Source: Typhlomys cinereus
Taxonomy: Eukaryota > Chordata > Mammalia > Rodentia > Platacanthomyidae
Assembly: GCA_023101885.1 (NCBI GenBank)
Contig: JALPQD010000206.1
Span: 1,391,607-1,455,606 of the forward strand
Length of the DNA: 64,000 nucleotides
Reading direction: 5' to 3'
Positions within the stretch are counted from its first letter, which is position 1, and each line of letters opens with the position of its first letter. Below the pieces are notes generated by a model. The model searched no databases, had not been told where the DNA came from, and saw only the letters and a list, made by a program, of their open reading frames with translations. Made by a program: the position numbers and the translations under genes. Shown piece after piece: positions 1 to 12,093 of this stretch.

Positions 1-1793
1 CTCATCCTGACAGTGTGGAGTGAAGGGACAGAGGTGACAATTGATTGAGGAGAGGTGAGGGAGGCAGAGCACAAGGTCTTGGAGGGCACTGTGGGGAGCA
101 GAGCCCTCAGGTAATTGGAAGGCATTGAGCACACTCTGTTTCTGCAAAATTCCTGTTGCAAATTTTTGAGGGTGTTTCCCAAGAAAGAAGACTGGTGGAA
201 AAAAGCCAATTTTCTACAATTTGCTCACAGCTCTTTGAGAGGTGATTGCTGTCTATATGGCCTATGAAATGCCCACCAGGATGAAAAAACAAGCATTAAA
301 AAGTATCCAAACTCTGCTTTGGTGACTTTTTTTTTAAATTAGAAGGGTCACCTCTAACTCAAAATTACTCAGCTTTTACCCCAAGTGCAAGAAACATCCT
401 CTGAATGTGGACCAACCTTGACCAGCAGGCGGCTGAGTCTGGCATCCTGAGGTAGAGTCTCCTTCTCCTGGACCTTCCCTCTCACAGACTACCAGCCTGA
501 GAGTCACTCTGTGCACATCTTGTCCAGGCTCTGACATCAGTGAGTCTTTGTGGCCAGCATGGACCTGATTACTCATGCGCTTTTATCCCCCCTCATCTGT
601 GAAACTTTGACAATTACAGCTTACATGCTGAAAATTTACGATGGTTCTTCAGGGGGCTAGTGAGAAGATTGATTTACAAAGAGAAGGCTTGATATAGCTT
701 ATGCATAGCATGCCATGTAGGGTTTGGAATGATCTGTCCCTTGCAGGAGAATTGGAAACTTGCTCTGGGCTGAGGTGTCTGGGAGCAAAAATCTGAATTC
801 AAGGCACTGGCTCTGTGATAGAGGCAGGTGTAGCACACCACAGACTTGTGGCATTGCAAATGACTGTCCCCTGGATAAAATTTCTGACTAATTTTTTTTG
901 GGAATGGAGGACGTGGGATTTCCTCAGGGACCCTGATGATATTGTAGGAAAGACATTGTAGGAGAGACATACAGCAATAACAAGCTTCTGTGGCATCCCA
1001 ATCTGCATCCTTGTAGCCTGTGTTGATGTTTCTGCAGAGAAAAGCTGAGGAATGTTGCCACTTCTCAGGAAACTGAGGAAGGGTCTTAGCATAAAGATCT
1101 CTGGGTTCCTTGTCTTTATGCCTGCCTAAGCCAAGGGAACCACACCAGGCTCTGTGCCCGGATTTTGTCCTGATTAAAAATTGATGCTGAAGAAATACCC
1201 AAATAATGAAGTGCAGTGCTCAATTATTACAGTTCTTATTTCAAAGAAGAGGCATTAACTATTCATGTCATTGTTTTATTTATAAGCATATCTTGTATGA
1301 GTTCAGGAGTTCCACCCACTTTTAGAGATTTCATCTCTTCAACATTCTTCATATTCGTTAAGTAGATAGATGAATTAAAACATCCTCATTTCTATAGTTG
1401 GTGTCTTAGGACAAACAAAGGTGCAGCAAATCCAAATCTGAAATACTCAGTCATCATAGCTAGTAACTTCCACCTACTTTCCACAGAAAATGACAAAGTC
1501 TCCCCCTGGTCTTCCTTACAATGGCTTCGTTGGACCACAGAGGTAGTGAACCTCTGGACCCTCTCCCCCAACATGGCTCTTCTGGAAGTTCTGTGAACCA
1601 CATGGAGAGGAACTGCCTGAGAGTTAGCCTGGGATATTCCAGGGCCACGTTTTTCCTCACTTTTTTTTTTTTCACTTTGTTGTTACGAACTATGCAACTG
1701 TCTGCTTGTTGGTGACACAAAGACGTTGTGGTTTCTAGACACAAAGACCCCACCATCTTGTGGTGGAGATTGACAAGTAAGATGAGAATTGTT
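1..1793. other. Single-copy-like DNA, nothing recognised
   Basis: No repeat head, LTR end, poly(A) tail or long open frame is visible. The reading frames here are short and show no family motif. A T-rich run lies near 1662-1672. It may hold diverged repeats that cannot be seen by eye. Confidence 0.4.
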
Positions 1794-1796
1794 GAA

Positions 1797-2090
1797 TGGG
1801 GAGATGGCTCAAAGGTTCAAGCCTTTGCCTCGCAAGCAAAAGGACCTGAGTTTGGATCCTCAGAACCCATTTAAAAATATGAGGTGCGGGAAGATGGTAG
1901 TGGCTTGCAATTCCTGGAAGGCAGAGCCTGTGAAATCCCAGAGAAAGCAATAAGAAGGGAGAGCAATCCAGAATGATTCCTAATGTCATCCTTGAGCCTC
2001 CACAGGCACATATACTCAAATGCCCTGTTGTACACTTGCCTGCACACACATTAACACATACATACATACACATGCACATAAAAAATAAAG
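1797..2090 (+). mobile_element. Old tRNA-derived SINE (B2-type)
   Basis: The head resembles the A box (gagatggctcaaaggttcaa) and the B box (gagtttggatcc) of the rodent tRNA-derived SINEs. The body ends in a CA-rich stretch and an AATAAA-containing tail near 2080-2090. The sequence aagatgagaattgttga before the head resembles sequence after the tail (near 2109), suggesting a diverged target-site duplication. It is more diverged than the copies at 50-58 kb, so it is older. Confidence 0.7.
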
Positions 2091-2166
2091 ATGATAAAAA
2101 CTGTGATAAAAGATGATAAGAATTGTGATAGAGAATTACATTAATTTGAGAGCATCTTCAAAAAGG

Positions 2167-2180
2167 CATGTGCGTGTGTA

Positions 2181-2211
<31 letters not shown>

Positions 2212-2232
2212 GTGTGTGTGTGTGTGTGTGTA
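2167..2232. repeat. (TG)n/(TATG)n microsatellite
   Basis: Mainly TG dinucleotides interrupted by TATG. It abuts the B4-like SINE that follows and may have grown from that element's A-rich tail. An open reading frame through it is an artefact of the repeat. Confidence 0.9.
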
Positions 2233-2279
2233 CTCACAGAGGCCAAAGGTCATTATTAGGCCTTTTTCTCTTTTGCTTT

Positions 2280-2515
2280 CTATATTATTTTTTGAGACGA
2301 GGTCTCTCAATGAACCTGATGCTCCCTGATTGGTTAGACTGGCTTGGTAGTGAGCTATAGGCATCTGCTTGTCTCTGTCCCTCAGCACTAGGTTTACAGA
2401 TAAACTGTTTCCAGTTTTAGCTTTGACATAGGTTCTGGGTCCAAAAATCAGGTCATCATGTTTGTGCAAGAAGAACTTTACCCACTGGGCCCTCTCCCCA
2501 ACCCCAAAGATACTT
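2280..2515 (-). mobile_element. B4-like SINE (ID + B1 dimer)
   Basis: Read on the plus strand, it starts with a reverse B1-like segment (tttttgagacgaggtctctc, then a ...cagcactaggtttacag block). It ends with a reverse tRNA-like head (actttacccactgggccctc, ctccccaacccc). This B1-then-ID order on the complementary strand is the layout of rodent B4 SINEs. It is clearly diverged. Confidence 0.65.
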
Positions 2516-2687
2516 TTCATAAAAATCCTGAGCAATTTTAATGTGCTTAATGTCCTTAATCTTCCTGACAGAGAAGGAAATGCTTTATATGTGTAAGTTA
2601 TTATATACATTGAAATATAAAGGCTCTTAATGCAAGAAGTCAGGATAAACTGAAAATTTGTTTTAGGCATCCTCCTTCAACATATTT

Positions 2688-2828
2688 TCCTTACGCCATA
2701 CTTTGGCCTTTTTCTATTACTTATATGACAGTGTCTCCCTCCCTGCTAGCCATACTTTCCTGAAGCCATACTTTGGCCTTTTTCTATTACTTATATAACA
2801 ATGTCTCCATCCATTTATTTAGTCAACC
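2688..2828. repeat. ~70-bp tandem duplication
   Basis: A unit holding gccatactttggccttttt and ctattacttatat occurs at about 2695 and again at about 2765, a 70-bp period. The copies differ at only a few positions. This is a simple local duplication with no sign of function. Confidence 0.85.
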
Positions 2829-3491
2829 TTAAATGAAATCACAATTTATTTTTCAATATGATTTCAGAGAAGGCAAGCCTACATTAACTACTAGGTCAAA
2901 CTGAATTTTGGTTCATCCTGGCAATCGGCCTTATAACTAACTTATATATCAAAAGTTTCACTTAAAACTTCAGGCATTTGTTTTACTTTTCCTCCTTTCA
3001 TTTATTGATTCATCAAATTATTGGCATCGAAACTGTGTGGCACTTTTTTTCTAAGAGATATGGACACGGGAATTTTTATATGCGTAGTGTGTGTGTTTAT
3101 ACATGCTTACATATACATATGTGTATGTGTGTGTGTACATATAAAATCATAATTTCTGTCTTTCCCAGTAATAGTTTAATATATCTAGATTTATATATAC
3201 AAATACATCATGGTCTTGAATCAGTTTATATTGAGCAATATGGATAAATTAGCTAAAATTAATGAGATCTATATATTGATTTTCTAAGTCCTGGCATTTG
3301 CTTAGCCATGAATAATAGATAACCCTTCATCTTCAATATTTTTGAGGAGTTTTAGCTGAGATCATGAAAAGCAATCTCACCTTTGCTAAGCCACAAAAGA
3401 GCCTCCCAAAACATGTAGGAAGTAAGCGAGGAAAGAAAGTTTCAGAACTCTGAGACACACATTAATGAAATGGATTTATCTGAAGCTACAC
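2829..3491. other. AT-rich single-copy-like DNA
   Basis: No recognisable gene or repeat, apart from a short TG/TA-rich stretch at about 3086-3145. The last 16 bases and the next few (3492-3507) form the left target-site duplication of L1-A. Confidence 0.4.
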
Positions 3492-3709
3492 TGAGTGAGT
3501 AATTATTTTTTTTATTTCTTCCACTCATACAAAGTTGATAAGTACCCCATTCCCCTCCCTCCCTCCACCCTTCCCTGGACCCCCTTGCTCCATCCTCCCT
3601 TTTCCCCTTTCTTCCCCTCTCCCTTTCTCCCAGTGTGCCCCCCCATTCCTAGAGCATCCTTTAGTGTGCATGTCAAACTTCCCTCTGGGTCCTCCTCTCT
3701 GATGAGGTG

Positions 3710-4092
3710 TGTTGCAGTCAGCCTTCATGGTTGCTGATAAATGATCATCAAATGGCTTAAGGGAACAAGGGGTTTACTTTCTTACGATTTCTGGTTACAG
3801 TTCTTAGTCCAGCTTGACGGGAGAGCATGCACCAACACCAGGGCCAAGGGAACTGGCCACACCATTACCGCATAATGACTGAGAGATGGACAATCCTTAC
3901 TTGCCAGACCAGCATATCTGGCCAAGTATACAGAAGGATGCCAACCCTCTTAACCAGTTCTCTGTGATTTATTCAAGGCCTAATCCCACCCACCATGGGC
4001 TGGGTCTTCCCCATCAGCTAGATAATGTCCTTCAGGTTTTCTCTGGGCTTAACTCAACCATCGACTCTGTACAACTGTGCTTAACTATGACA
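3710..4092 (-). repeat. 3' LTR of the nested MaLR-like element
   Basis: On the plus strand it starts tgttgcagtcagcc and ends cttaactatgaca, so the sense strand has TG...CA ends. It matches the copy at 5785-6205, except that about 38 bases near its 5' sense end (the gcccagagtgcaaaccc segment) are missing. Confidence 0.85.
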
Positions 4093-5199
4093 CCTCACCT
4101 CTTGTCAACTTGACACAAAAACAATAGCACTTTTAAACTGTAACCTTTCCTTGTCCCCACAGATGTTAAAAGTTATCTTTAAAAATATAAATACATTTCA
4201 TGGACAAATTTAAAATGTTCTTTCATTAAAAGTTCAGTTCCAACATTTTAAAAATTCAAAGTTCTTAACCTTCTTAAATGGAAATAAGTTAAATACTTTA
4301 AAACAGATAAAACATTAAAACAGAGTGATTTTAAACAATAAGAATACATTAAAAAGATCAAAGTCCAGAAAATCAAATACCACATCCTTTACTTCAATCT
4401 CCATCTTCTGTTGCTTATTACGTAGTCAAGGCAGCTCAAAGATTCTAGGCATTCCCAGTCCCTGTTTGCAGCTTAAAGCTGTAAAAGCAGAGTTCCTCTG
4501 AACTAGGATGAATCTTCTCACAGTTGTCCTCAGCAGCAGTCCCACAGTTCTGGCATCTCAAACACAACTCTGGGTTCTCCTCTGCAGCTTTAAACTTCAC
4601 CATCTCTCACAGGAACTCTACGCCTGCCACTTGGTGCCAAGATTTTGCTGCTCTCCAGGAACCCCTCAATAGTATGCCCAAACCAGTATCATCTGAGGGA
4701 TGCTGCCTGATTCCAAAGCAAGGTTGAAACATAGCTTAGTCCACTGGAGCTACAGCTGTACCAACTTTAACAAGCTGACAGTGGAAAAGCCTCTTTTCTA
4801 GGCAGCCAAACATCCAAAGGACAAGAAATGGGGTTTCAGCCCCTGAAGGAATCTGGGTTTTCAAACCACAAACTCACCATACGGTGGTTTTCACGTCTTC
4901 CACCATCCCAGTGCAGGTTGCTAGATTTTCCTTCATTGATACTCATATTTCTCCAACAGCAGCAGATATTATGCTGCCTGCCCTTTGCACATCCAAACCT
5001 TTATGGCTGCCAACGCAGCTCTCTTCTGTCAAGCAAACTAGTCCATCATCTTTAAATTCAGCTTTACCAAAGTCCTTGTTCCCCTCATCACAAATTGGGC
5101 CCAAACAATTTCTCTCAGAAATTGTCCCATTAAACTCTGAAGAACAGTATTTGTAAATCCACAAAGTGAAAATTCTCAAACATTTCCAACTTTGTCCAT

Positions 5200-5705
5200 T
5201 GCTGGGACGATTCTCCCAGGCACACATTGTGATGGCTCCAGGCCGTCGGGGCGGAGAAAGGCGAATATGCTGCAGGCCCTTTACCCGCACCCAAATCCAG
5301 GGGCCTCTAGACACAGCAGGGAGTCTGTCAAGGTGACACTCCGTCACTCACTCATACAGCTCCTGGCTGTAACGACCTGACCGCCCGCACCTCCGCCTCA
5401 GTCCTCCAGAGACTCAGCAATGGACTGGGAGTTTGTCAAAGCAAAATCTCAGTTTATTGGGGGTAACAAATCAGCTTATATAGACAAAGACTTGAAGCGC
5501 GCGAAACACCAGCCAATTACCTTGATGGTCAGTATAGCACATACTCTGCATAGGTCAGACTAAACATATAAGCCAATTAGGACTCTCTGTAATGTGATCA
5601 GGGTTATGCCTAGGACACTAGCTCCCAGCGCCATCTTTGGTCCCATGTACTAAACTATGCCCTGCTCACTCCCTCCCAGACCGTTATCTCTGGGTGCACC
5701 CAACA
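5200..5705 (-). mobile_element. Solo class II (IAP-like) LTR inside the MaLR
   Basis: This is a 506-bp LTR. On the minus strand it begins TGTTGGGTGCACCC and ends CGTCCCAGCA. A TATA-like box (tctatataagctg) lies near 5470-5486 and AATAAA near 5453-5458. It is much richer in GC than its surroundings. A perfect 6-bp duplication gtccat flanks it (5194-5199 and 5706-5711); 6 bp is the ERVK/IAP size. No internal gag-pol sequence remains, so it is a solo LTR left by LTR-LTR recombination. The family name is inferred from promoter layout and duplication length. Confidence 0.85.
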
Positions 5706-5784
5706 GTCCATCAGAACCATTCAAAAGCTACAAAGTCCATATAGTCATGTTTATCAGCAACACCCCATTCCCAGTACCAAATTC

Positions 5785-6205
5785 TGTTGCAGTCAGCCTT
5801 CATGGTTGTTGATAAATGACCCAAATGACTTAAGGGAACAAGGGGTTTACTTTCTTATGATTTCTGGTTACAGTTCTTAGTCCAGCTTCACAGGAGAGCA
5901 TGCACCAACACCAGGGCCAAGGGAACTGGCCACACCATTACTGCATAACGACTGAGAGATGGACAATTCTTACTTGCCAGACCAGCATATCTGGCCAAGT
6001 GTACAGAAGGATGCCAACTCTCTTAACCAGTTCTCTGTGATTTATCAAGGGCCTAATCCCACCCACCATGGGCTGGGTCTTCCCCATCAGCTAGACAATG
6101 TCTTTCAGGTTTGCTCTGGGCTTAATTCAACCATCAACTCTGTACAGCTGTGCCCAGAGTGCAAACCCTCAACAGTCAAGTTGACACCTGTGCTTAACTA
6201 TGAGA
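5785..6205 (-). repeat. 5' LTR of the nested MaLR-like element
   Basis: This is a 421-bp LTR, direct repeat of 3710-4092. Its sense strand ends ...GGCTGACTGCAACA next to the internal region. The sense 5' end is slightly altered (TCTCATAG against TGTCATAG in the other copy). It is followed by the right target duplication aggtg. Confidence 0.85.
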
Positions 6206-9200
6206 AGGTGTAAGGACTCAGTAGCATTGCCTAGAGCTCTTTTTTGTGTTCCCCTTTAGTATAGGAACACTATTGTGGCTGTTAAACCCTTGCCTCTAAG
6301 GATCTTAGTGCCTGTGATCCATGCTAGACTTTGGGGATTCAATGATATGTTGGTCATTGTGCAGGTCATACAAAGTCCTATTATGATTACTTCAGCCCTA
6401 ACTTATGTGGAGTACTTTGCATATCATTGCTCCTCCCTATGTTTAGGCTCTTACAATCTTACCATCCTCTCTTCTGCAAATTTCCCTGAGCTTTAGGATG
6501 GGGAGAGATTAGCCTGGCCTGGTTCCAGGTGGTTGATGTAGAGTCTCTGATTTTCTGAGTTATGGTTTGTTGATTTTTTTTTCAGTTTTGCTGCTCCAGC
6601 ACTGCCCTTGGCTCCATTCTGATGGGTATTGGATGTCACCCTCTGGCCACAAATAAAAGGCTGTTAAAATAGAGTTTTATTGTAAGAGTAGATTCAAAGG
6701 TAGATGGAATAAGAATAGGAGGCCATGGTGAAGGGGGATGCTTGGAGGATGGTTACCTTCTATCTACCAGACTCTATGACATCCCTTTCTTAACCAGATG
6801 TCTCATTACTTACTTGCAGTACTTGATGGTGGCCTGTATTCTCTGCTGAAGCATGATCCCCTTTCTCCTTTTTCTGTCAGTGCCCTCCTTCTCCTTCCCT
6901 CCTGTTTATATCTTTGCAATTACTTCAGGTATTACAGAGATTTATCTTTGAGTGTGTCACTAACTGGGTTTGGTACTAGGATCTACCTATTAGGAAGTAC
7001 ATACAGCGCTTAATTTTCTGTGTCCAGGATACTTCACTCAATACAATTTTTTCTAATTCCATTCATTTCCTGGCAAATTACATTAATTCATCGTTTTTGA
7101 TGGCTGAGTAGTATTCCATTGTATAAATGTACCACATTTTCCTTATCCACTCATTAACTCTTGGGCATTTGGGTTGGTTCCAGGACTTTGCTACTGTAAA
7201 CAGTGCTGCTATGAACATGGTCATGCTTGTGCTAGCAAGGTGAATTTTTGCTGTATGGGGGATTATTCCCAAAAGTAGAATAGCTGAGTCATATGGCATT
7301 TCAATCTTTAACTTTTTTATGAATCACCAGATGGCTCGCCAGAGTGATTGTATAAGCCTGCATTCCCACCAGCAATATAGGAGAGTTCCCTTCTTGCCAC
7401 ATCCTCTCCAGCATTTGGTGCTGTTTGTATTGTGCATTTTTGCCATCCTGACTGGGGTGAGATGATATCTCAGGGAGGTTTTGATTTGAATTTCCCTGAT
7501 AGCTAAGGATGTGGAGCCTTTTTTAACATATTTGTTAGACATTTCAATTTCATCCCTGGTAAAGTTTCTTTTAAGTTCCAAGGCCCATTTTTTAATTGGC
7601 TCATTTGTTTCCTTGGTGTTTAGTTTTCTAAGTTCTTTGTGCACTCTGGACAGTAGAGCTCTATCAGATATATGGTTAGTGAAGATTTTCTCCCATTCTG
7701 TGGGTTGCCTTTGTGCTCGGGTTACAATCTCTTTATCTGAACAGAAGCTCTTTAATTTCATAAGATCCTAGCTGTTGAGTGTTGGTTGTAGTGACTGTGC
7801 TATTAGATTTCTGTTTAGGAACTATTGGCCTAGTCCAATGAGCTCGAGGGAGTACCCTACCCTTTCAACTAAGTTTTTTATAGTCTCTGGCCTTATATTG
7901 TGGTCTTGATCCATTTGGAATTAAGTCTTGTATATGTTGACAAATATGGGTCAAGTTTTAATCTTCTGCATGCAGACATCCAGTTTTGCCAACACCGTTT
8001 GTTGAAGATGCTGTTCTTTTTCCAATGGATTTTTTGGGGCCCCTTTGTCAAAGATCAAATGGCTGTAGTTGTGTGGGCTTATATCTGGGTCTTCAACCCT
8101 TATCCATTGATCTGTGTGTCTATTTTGGAGCCAGTACCAGGCTGTTTTTATAACTATGGATTTGTAGTATAGACTAAGGTTTGTTATAGTGATACCTCCA
8201 GCAGTGTTTTTTTGTTGCTCAGGATTATTTTTGCTATCCTGGGTCTTTTGTGCCTCCATATGAATTTTAAGATTGTTTGATCAACCTCTTTAAAGAATTG
8301 CTTTGGGATTTCGATTGGTATAGCATTGAATCTAATATTGCCTTTGGTAGGATGGTCATTTTTATGATGTTGATTCTGCCAATCCAGGAATATGGGAGGT
8401 CTTTCCACCTTATGGTGTCTCTTGTAATTTCTTTCTTTAGGGTTTTAAAGTTTTCATTGTAAAGGTCTCTTACTTCCTTGGTTAGGTTTATACTGAGGTA
8501 TTTCATTTTTTTAGGGGCTACAGTAAATGGGATTATTTCTCTTAGGGCTTTTCCCTTCTTTCATTCTGGGCATATAGGAATGCCACTGATTTTTGTACAT
8601 TTATTTTGTATCCTGCTACCCTGTTGAACTTCTGTATTGGTTCCAGGAGTTTCCAGGTGAAGTTTTTGGGATCACTCAGGTATATAATCATGTCATCTGC
8701 AAATAGAGATAACTTGACTTTTTCTTTGCCAAATTGAATCCCTTTTATCTCCTTTTCTTATTTATGGCCTCAGCTAAGACTTCAAGTACAATATTGAATA
8801 GAAGTGGTAAGAGTGGACAGCCTTGTCTAGTTCCTGATTGAAGCGGGAATGCTTCAAGTTTTTCCCCATTGAGTATAATCTTTGCTATTGGCTTGTTATA
8901 AACAGCTTTTATTATATTGATAAAGGTTCCTTTCATTCCTACAGTCTCTAGCGTTTTGATCATAAAAGGCTGTTGGATCTTGTCAAAAGCTTTTTCTGCA
9001 TCTATCGAGAGTATCATGTGGTCTTGAATGTTGGACTGGTTTATATGGTGAATTACATTTATTGATTTGCATATGTAGAACCAACCTTGTGTGCCTGGAA
9101 TAAAGCCTACTTGATCCCCGGTGGATGATCTTTTTGATATGTTTTTGAATCTGATCTGCTAAGACTTTATTGAGAATCTTTGCATCTGTGTTCATCAGAG

Positions 9201-9947
9201 AGATTGGCCTATAGTTTTCTTTTTTAAGTGAATCTTTATTAGGTTTTGAGATTAACACGATATTAGCATCTTAGAAGGAATTAGGTAGTGTTCCTTCCTT
9301 TGCTATTTGATGGAACAGTTTAAGGAGAATTGGTGTTATTAGCTCCTTAAATATCTGGTAGAACTCTGCACTGAATCCATCTGGTCCAGGACATTTTTTG
9401 GTGGGAAGATTCGAAATTACTTCCTTGATTTCCTCATATGTTATAGGACTATTCAAATAATTCACAACTTCCTGATTCAATTTAGGTAAGTTGTGTTTAC
9501 TTAGGAATTCATTCATTTCTTTTGTGTTGTCAAACTTCATGGAGTATAGGTTTTTGAAATATTATGTTATAATACTCTGAATTTCTTGGGTATCAGTAGT
9601 GATAACTCCATTTTCATTTCTAATTTTGTTAATTTGCCTTTTCTTTCTCTTGCTTTTGGTTAATTTAGCTAAGGGAGTATCAATCTTATTGATTTTTTCA
9701 AAGAACCAGCTTTCTGACTGGTTGATTCTGTGTATTGTTTTTCTAATCTCAATTTTGGATATTTCTACCCTTATTTTGCTAATCTCCTCTCTTCTACTAC
9801 TTTTGGGATCAGATTTCTCTAGTGTCTCTAAAGCTTTAAGCTGCATTGTTAAGTTATTTACTTGTGATGTTTCCATTTTTTTGATGTAGGCATTAAGAGA
9901 TACCTCTTGTCTCTTAGGACAGCTTTCATTGTGTCCCAAAGATTTTG

Positions 9948-10138
9948 ATAAGTTGTATTTTCATAATTTTTCACTTTCAGGAAATCTTGAATTTCCTCTG
10001 TACTTTCTTCCTGAATCCAATTCTCATTCAGCATCATAGTGTTTAGTTTCCAGGAGTTAGTGTATTTTCTGTTGTTTGTTGTGTTGCAGATGACAAGCTT
10101 TAGACCATGATGGTCTGATAAGGTACAGGCTAGAATTT
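9948..10138 (-). repeat. Source arm of the inverted duplication in L1-A ORF2
   Basis: This segment lies in its normal ORF2 position. Its reverse complement occurs at 10468-10660. The two arms are separated by about 330 bp. Confidence 0.85.
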
Positions 10139-10467
10139 CAACTTTCCTGTATATGTAGAGATTTGTTTCGTGGCCCAGTATGTGGTCTATTTTGGAGAAA
10201 GTTTTGTGTGCTATTGAGAAAAATGTGTATTCTTTGGTGAGTGTATGAAAAGTTCCATAGAGATCTGTAAGGTCCATTTCAGTAAGGGTGTGATTAAGTT
10301 CCAAAGTGTTTCTGTTAAGTTTTTTACCTGTTGATCTATCCCATGTGGAGCGGGTGGTGTTGAAATCCCCAAGAATTATTGTTTTGGGATTGATTTCTAA
10401 CTTTAGAGGTTGTAGGGTTTGTTTAATGAATGTGGAGGAGCCCCTATTAAGTACATATATGTTCAGT

Positions 10468-10660
10468 TAAAATTCTAGCCTGTACCTTATCAGACCATCA
10501 TGGTCTAAAGCTTGTCATCTGCAACACAACAAACAACAGAAAATACACTAACTCCTGGAAACTAAACACTATGATGCTGAATGAGAACTGGATTCAGGAA
10601 GAAATTACAGAGGAAATTCAAGATTTCCTGAAAGTGAACAATAATGAAAATACAACTTAT
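10468..10660 (+). repeat. 193-bp inverted duplicate inserted in L1-A ORF2
   Basis: L1-B reads straight through gttcagt|attgtgaagtc, but in L1-A 193 bases sit between these two parts. The extra block is the inverted copy of 9948-10138; it starts aaaattctagcctgtacc and ends gaaaatacaacttat. It reads as ORF2 sense sequence on the plus strand, opposite to the host element. No target duplication is evident. Confidence 0.85.
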
Positions 10661-10997
10661 ATTGTGAAGTCTTCCTGATGAATTGTACCTGTGACTAAAA
10701 TGTAGTATCCATCTGTGTCTTTTATGATTTTTTTTGGTTTGAAGTCCACTTTGTCTGATAGCACAATAGCTAACCCTACCTGTTTCCTGATTCCATTAGC
10801 TTGCAGAATTTTTCACCAGCCTTTTATTTTTAGGATGTGCCTGTCTTTTGTGGTGATCTCACCTGAAGGCAGCAGATTAATGGGTTGTGATTTTTAATCC
10901 AAGTTTGTAATCTGTGTCTCTTGATTGGTGAGTTAATGCTATTGACATTTAATGTTATAATGGAGAAATTATTTTTAATTCCACACATTTTTTATAC

Positions 10998-12093
10998 TTA
11001 GTGGTTTTTTGTAAGTGTATTATTTGGCTGTTAAGTTTTGGTGGTATTATGCTTCCCTTCAGTCCTCCTGGAGATGATCATTTTTTCCTTTAAGCTTGAG
11101 TATCATTTCTAGCATTTTTGGAAGGCCTGGTTTGGTAGACATGTAAGCCTTCAAGTTGTCTTTGTGGTGGAAAACTTTTCTTTTTTCCTCGATCATGACA
11201 GATAGTTTTCCGGGTATATCAGCCTGGGTTGATATTTTTCTTAATTCAATAGTTCAAGTACATTTCTCCAAGCTCTTCTTTCTTTTACTGTTTCCATTGA
11301 GTAGTCATTTGTTATTTTAATAGGTTTACCTTTAAAAGTAACTTGTTTTTCTTTTCCCTTAAGCTCTCAGCATCTTTTCTTTGTCTTGAGTGTGGAGTGT
11401 TTTGACTATTATTTGCCGTGGCAAGTTTCTAGTTTGGTCATATCTATTTGGAGTGCAGAATGCCTCTTGTATTTGGATGGGCCTCTCATTCTTTAGATGA
11501 GGGAAGTTTTCCTTGTTGATAGTTGAAAAATTTACTCAGGTGTGGTATTTTGGGATTCTATGAATCCGCATGTTAGGCCTCTTCAGCGTGTCCCATATCT
11601 CTTGAATATTTCTCTCAAGTATCTTTTTGACTTTAACGACCTCTTCCATTGAGCTGGTTAGTACTTCCACTTTGTCCTCAGGATCTGAAATTCTATTTTT
11701 TGCTTTGTTAGTTCTGCTGATAAGACTCTCTGTTGAGGTCTGGGTTGAAGATAACTTTCTTTTAGTTCACTTTTAAACTCTGCTTGAGACTGTTTTAACT
11801 GCTCTATGCCTATTTTTGTTTCTTGAACTGTTTTTCTCAACTCCTCCAAGTGTCTGTTGTGTTCCTGTTCAAATTGGTTGATGCGGTTATTTAACTCCTC
11901 CTGGATTTGCTCTTTCATAGTATCCATCATGGTAATGATAGTGCTTTGAAAGTTGTTATCTTGGGCCTGGCTTTCTTGGCTATTTTCTGTGAATTTGTCC
12001 TGGTTGGAATCTATCATTGTGGGGTTAATTCTTTCAATGGGGCTTGTTTTCTTGGGTTTTGTTTCTCATGGATCTGTACTTTGACTTGGGCAT
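10998..12093 (-). pseudogene. ORF1: L1-A ORF1 pseudogene (RNA-binding chaperone)
   Basis: This is a broken copy of L1 ORF1, the trimeric RNA-binding protein that coats L1 RNA. The ATG at 12093 begins an MPKSK-type N terminus. A 119-residue open piece (11658-12017) covers the N-terminal tail and a heptad-rich coiled coil (EELNNRINQFEQEHNRHLEE). After this the frame is lost, although the RRM-like and C-terminal parts can still be followed in other frames down to the TAA at 10998-11000. ORF1 and ORF2 lie about 10 bp apart, as in the other copies here. Confidence 0.85.

Larger units (their letters stand above)
3710..6205 (-). mobile_element. MaLR-like LTR retrotransposon inside L1-A
   Basis: Two direct LTR copies bound an internal region. 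On the minus strand, the sequence after the 5' LTR (gaatttggtactgggaatgg) resembles the primer-site region of ERVL-MaLR elements. The following gactttgtag...ttgaatgg block resembles MaLR internal sequence. The 5-bp target duplication aggtg lies at 3705-3709 and 6206-6210. The internal region (4093-5784) has no retroviral gene frames, as expected of non-autonomous MaLRs. A solo class II LTR sits inside it at 5200-5705. Confidence 0.85.
6932..10988 (-). pseudogene. ORF2: L1-A ORF2 pseudogene (endonuclease/reverse transcriptase)
   Basis: This is a dead copy of L1 ORF2, the enzyme that nicks target DNA and reverse-transcribes L1 RNA at the nick. From the start (10988) the translated pieces show the endonuclease segment, then the RT segment ([19 protein letters not shown] near 9200; FADD near 8700), and the C-terminal Cys-rich part (KCWRGCGKKGTLLYCWWEC near 7400). 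The gene is about 3.86 kb after subtracting a 193-bp inverted insert at 10468-10660, so it is full length. Many stops and frameshifts break it into fragments of at most about 150 residues. The start is the ATG just after the ORF1 stop, as in L1-B. Confidence 0.9.

Noticed and set aside
5192..5380. Short frame in GC-rich sequence that looked gene-like
   Set aside because: It lies within the solo class II LTR, read antisense.
6932..10988. L1-A as a possibly active element because it is full length
   Set aside because: Numerous stops, frameshifts, the inverted insert and the nested LTR element exclude activity.
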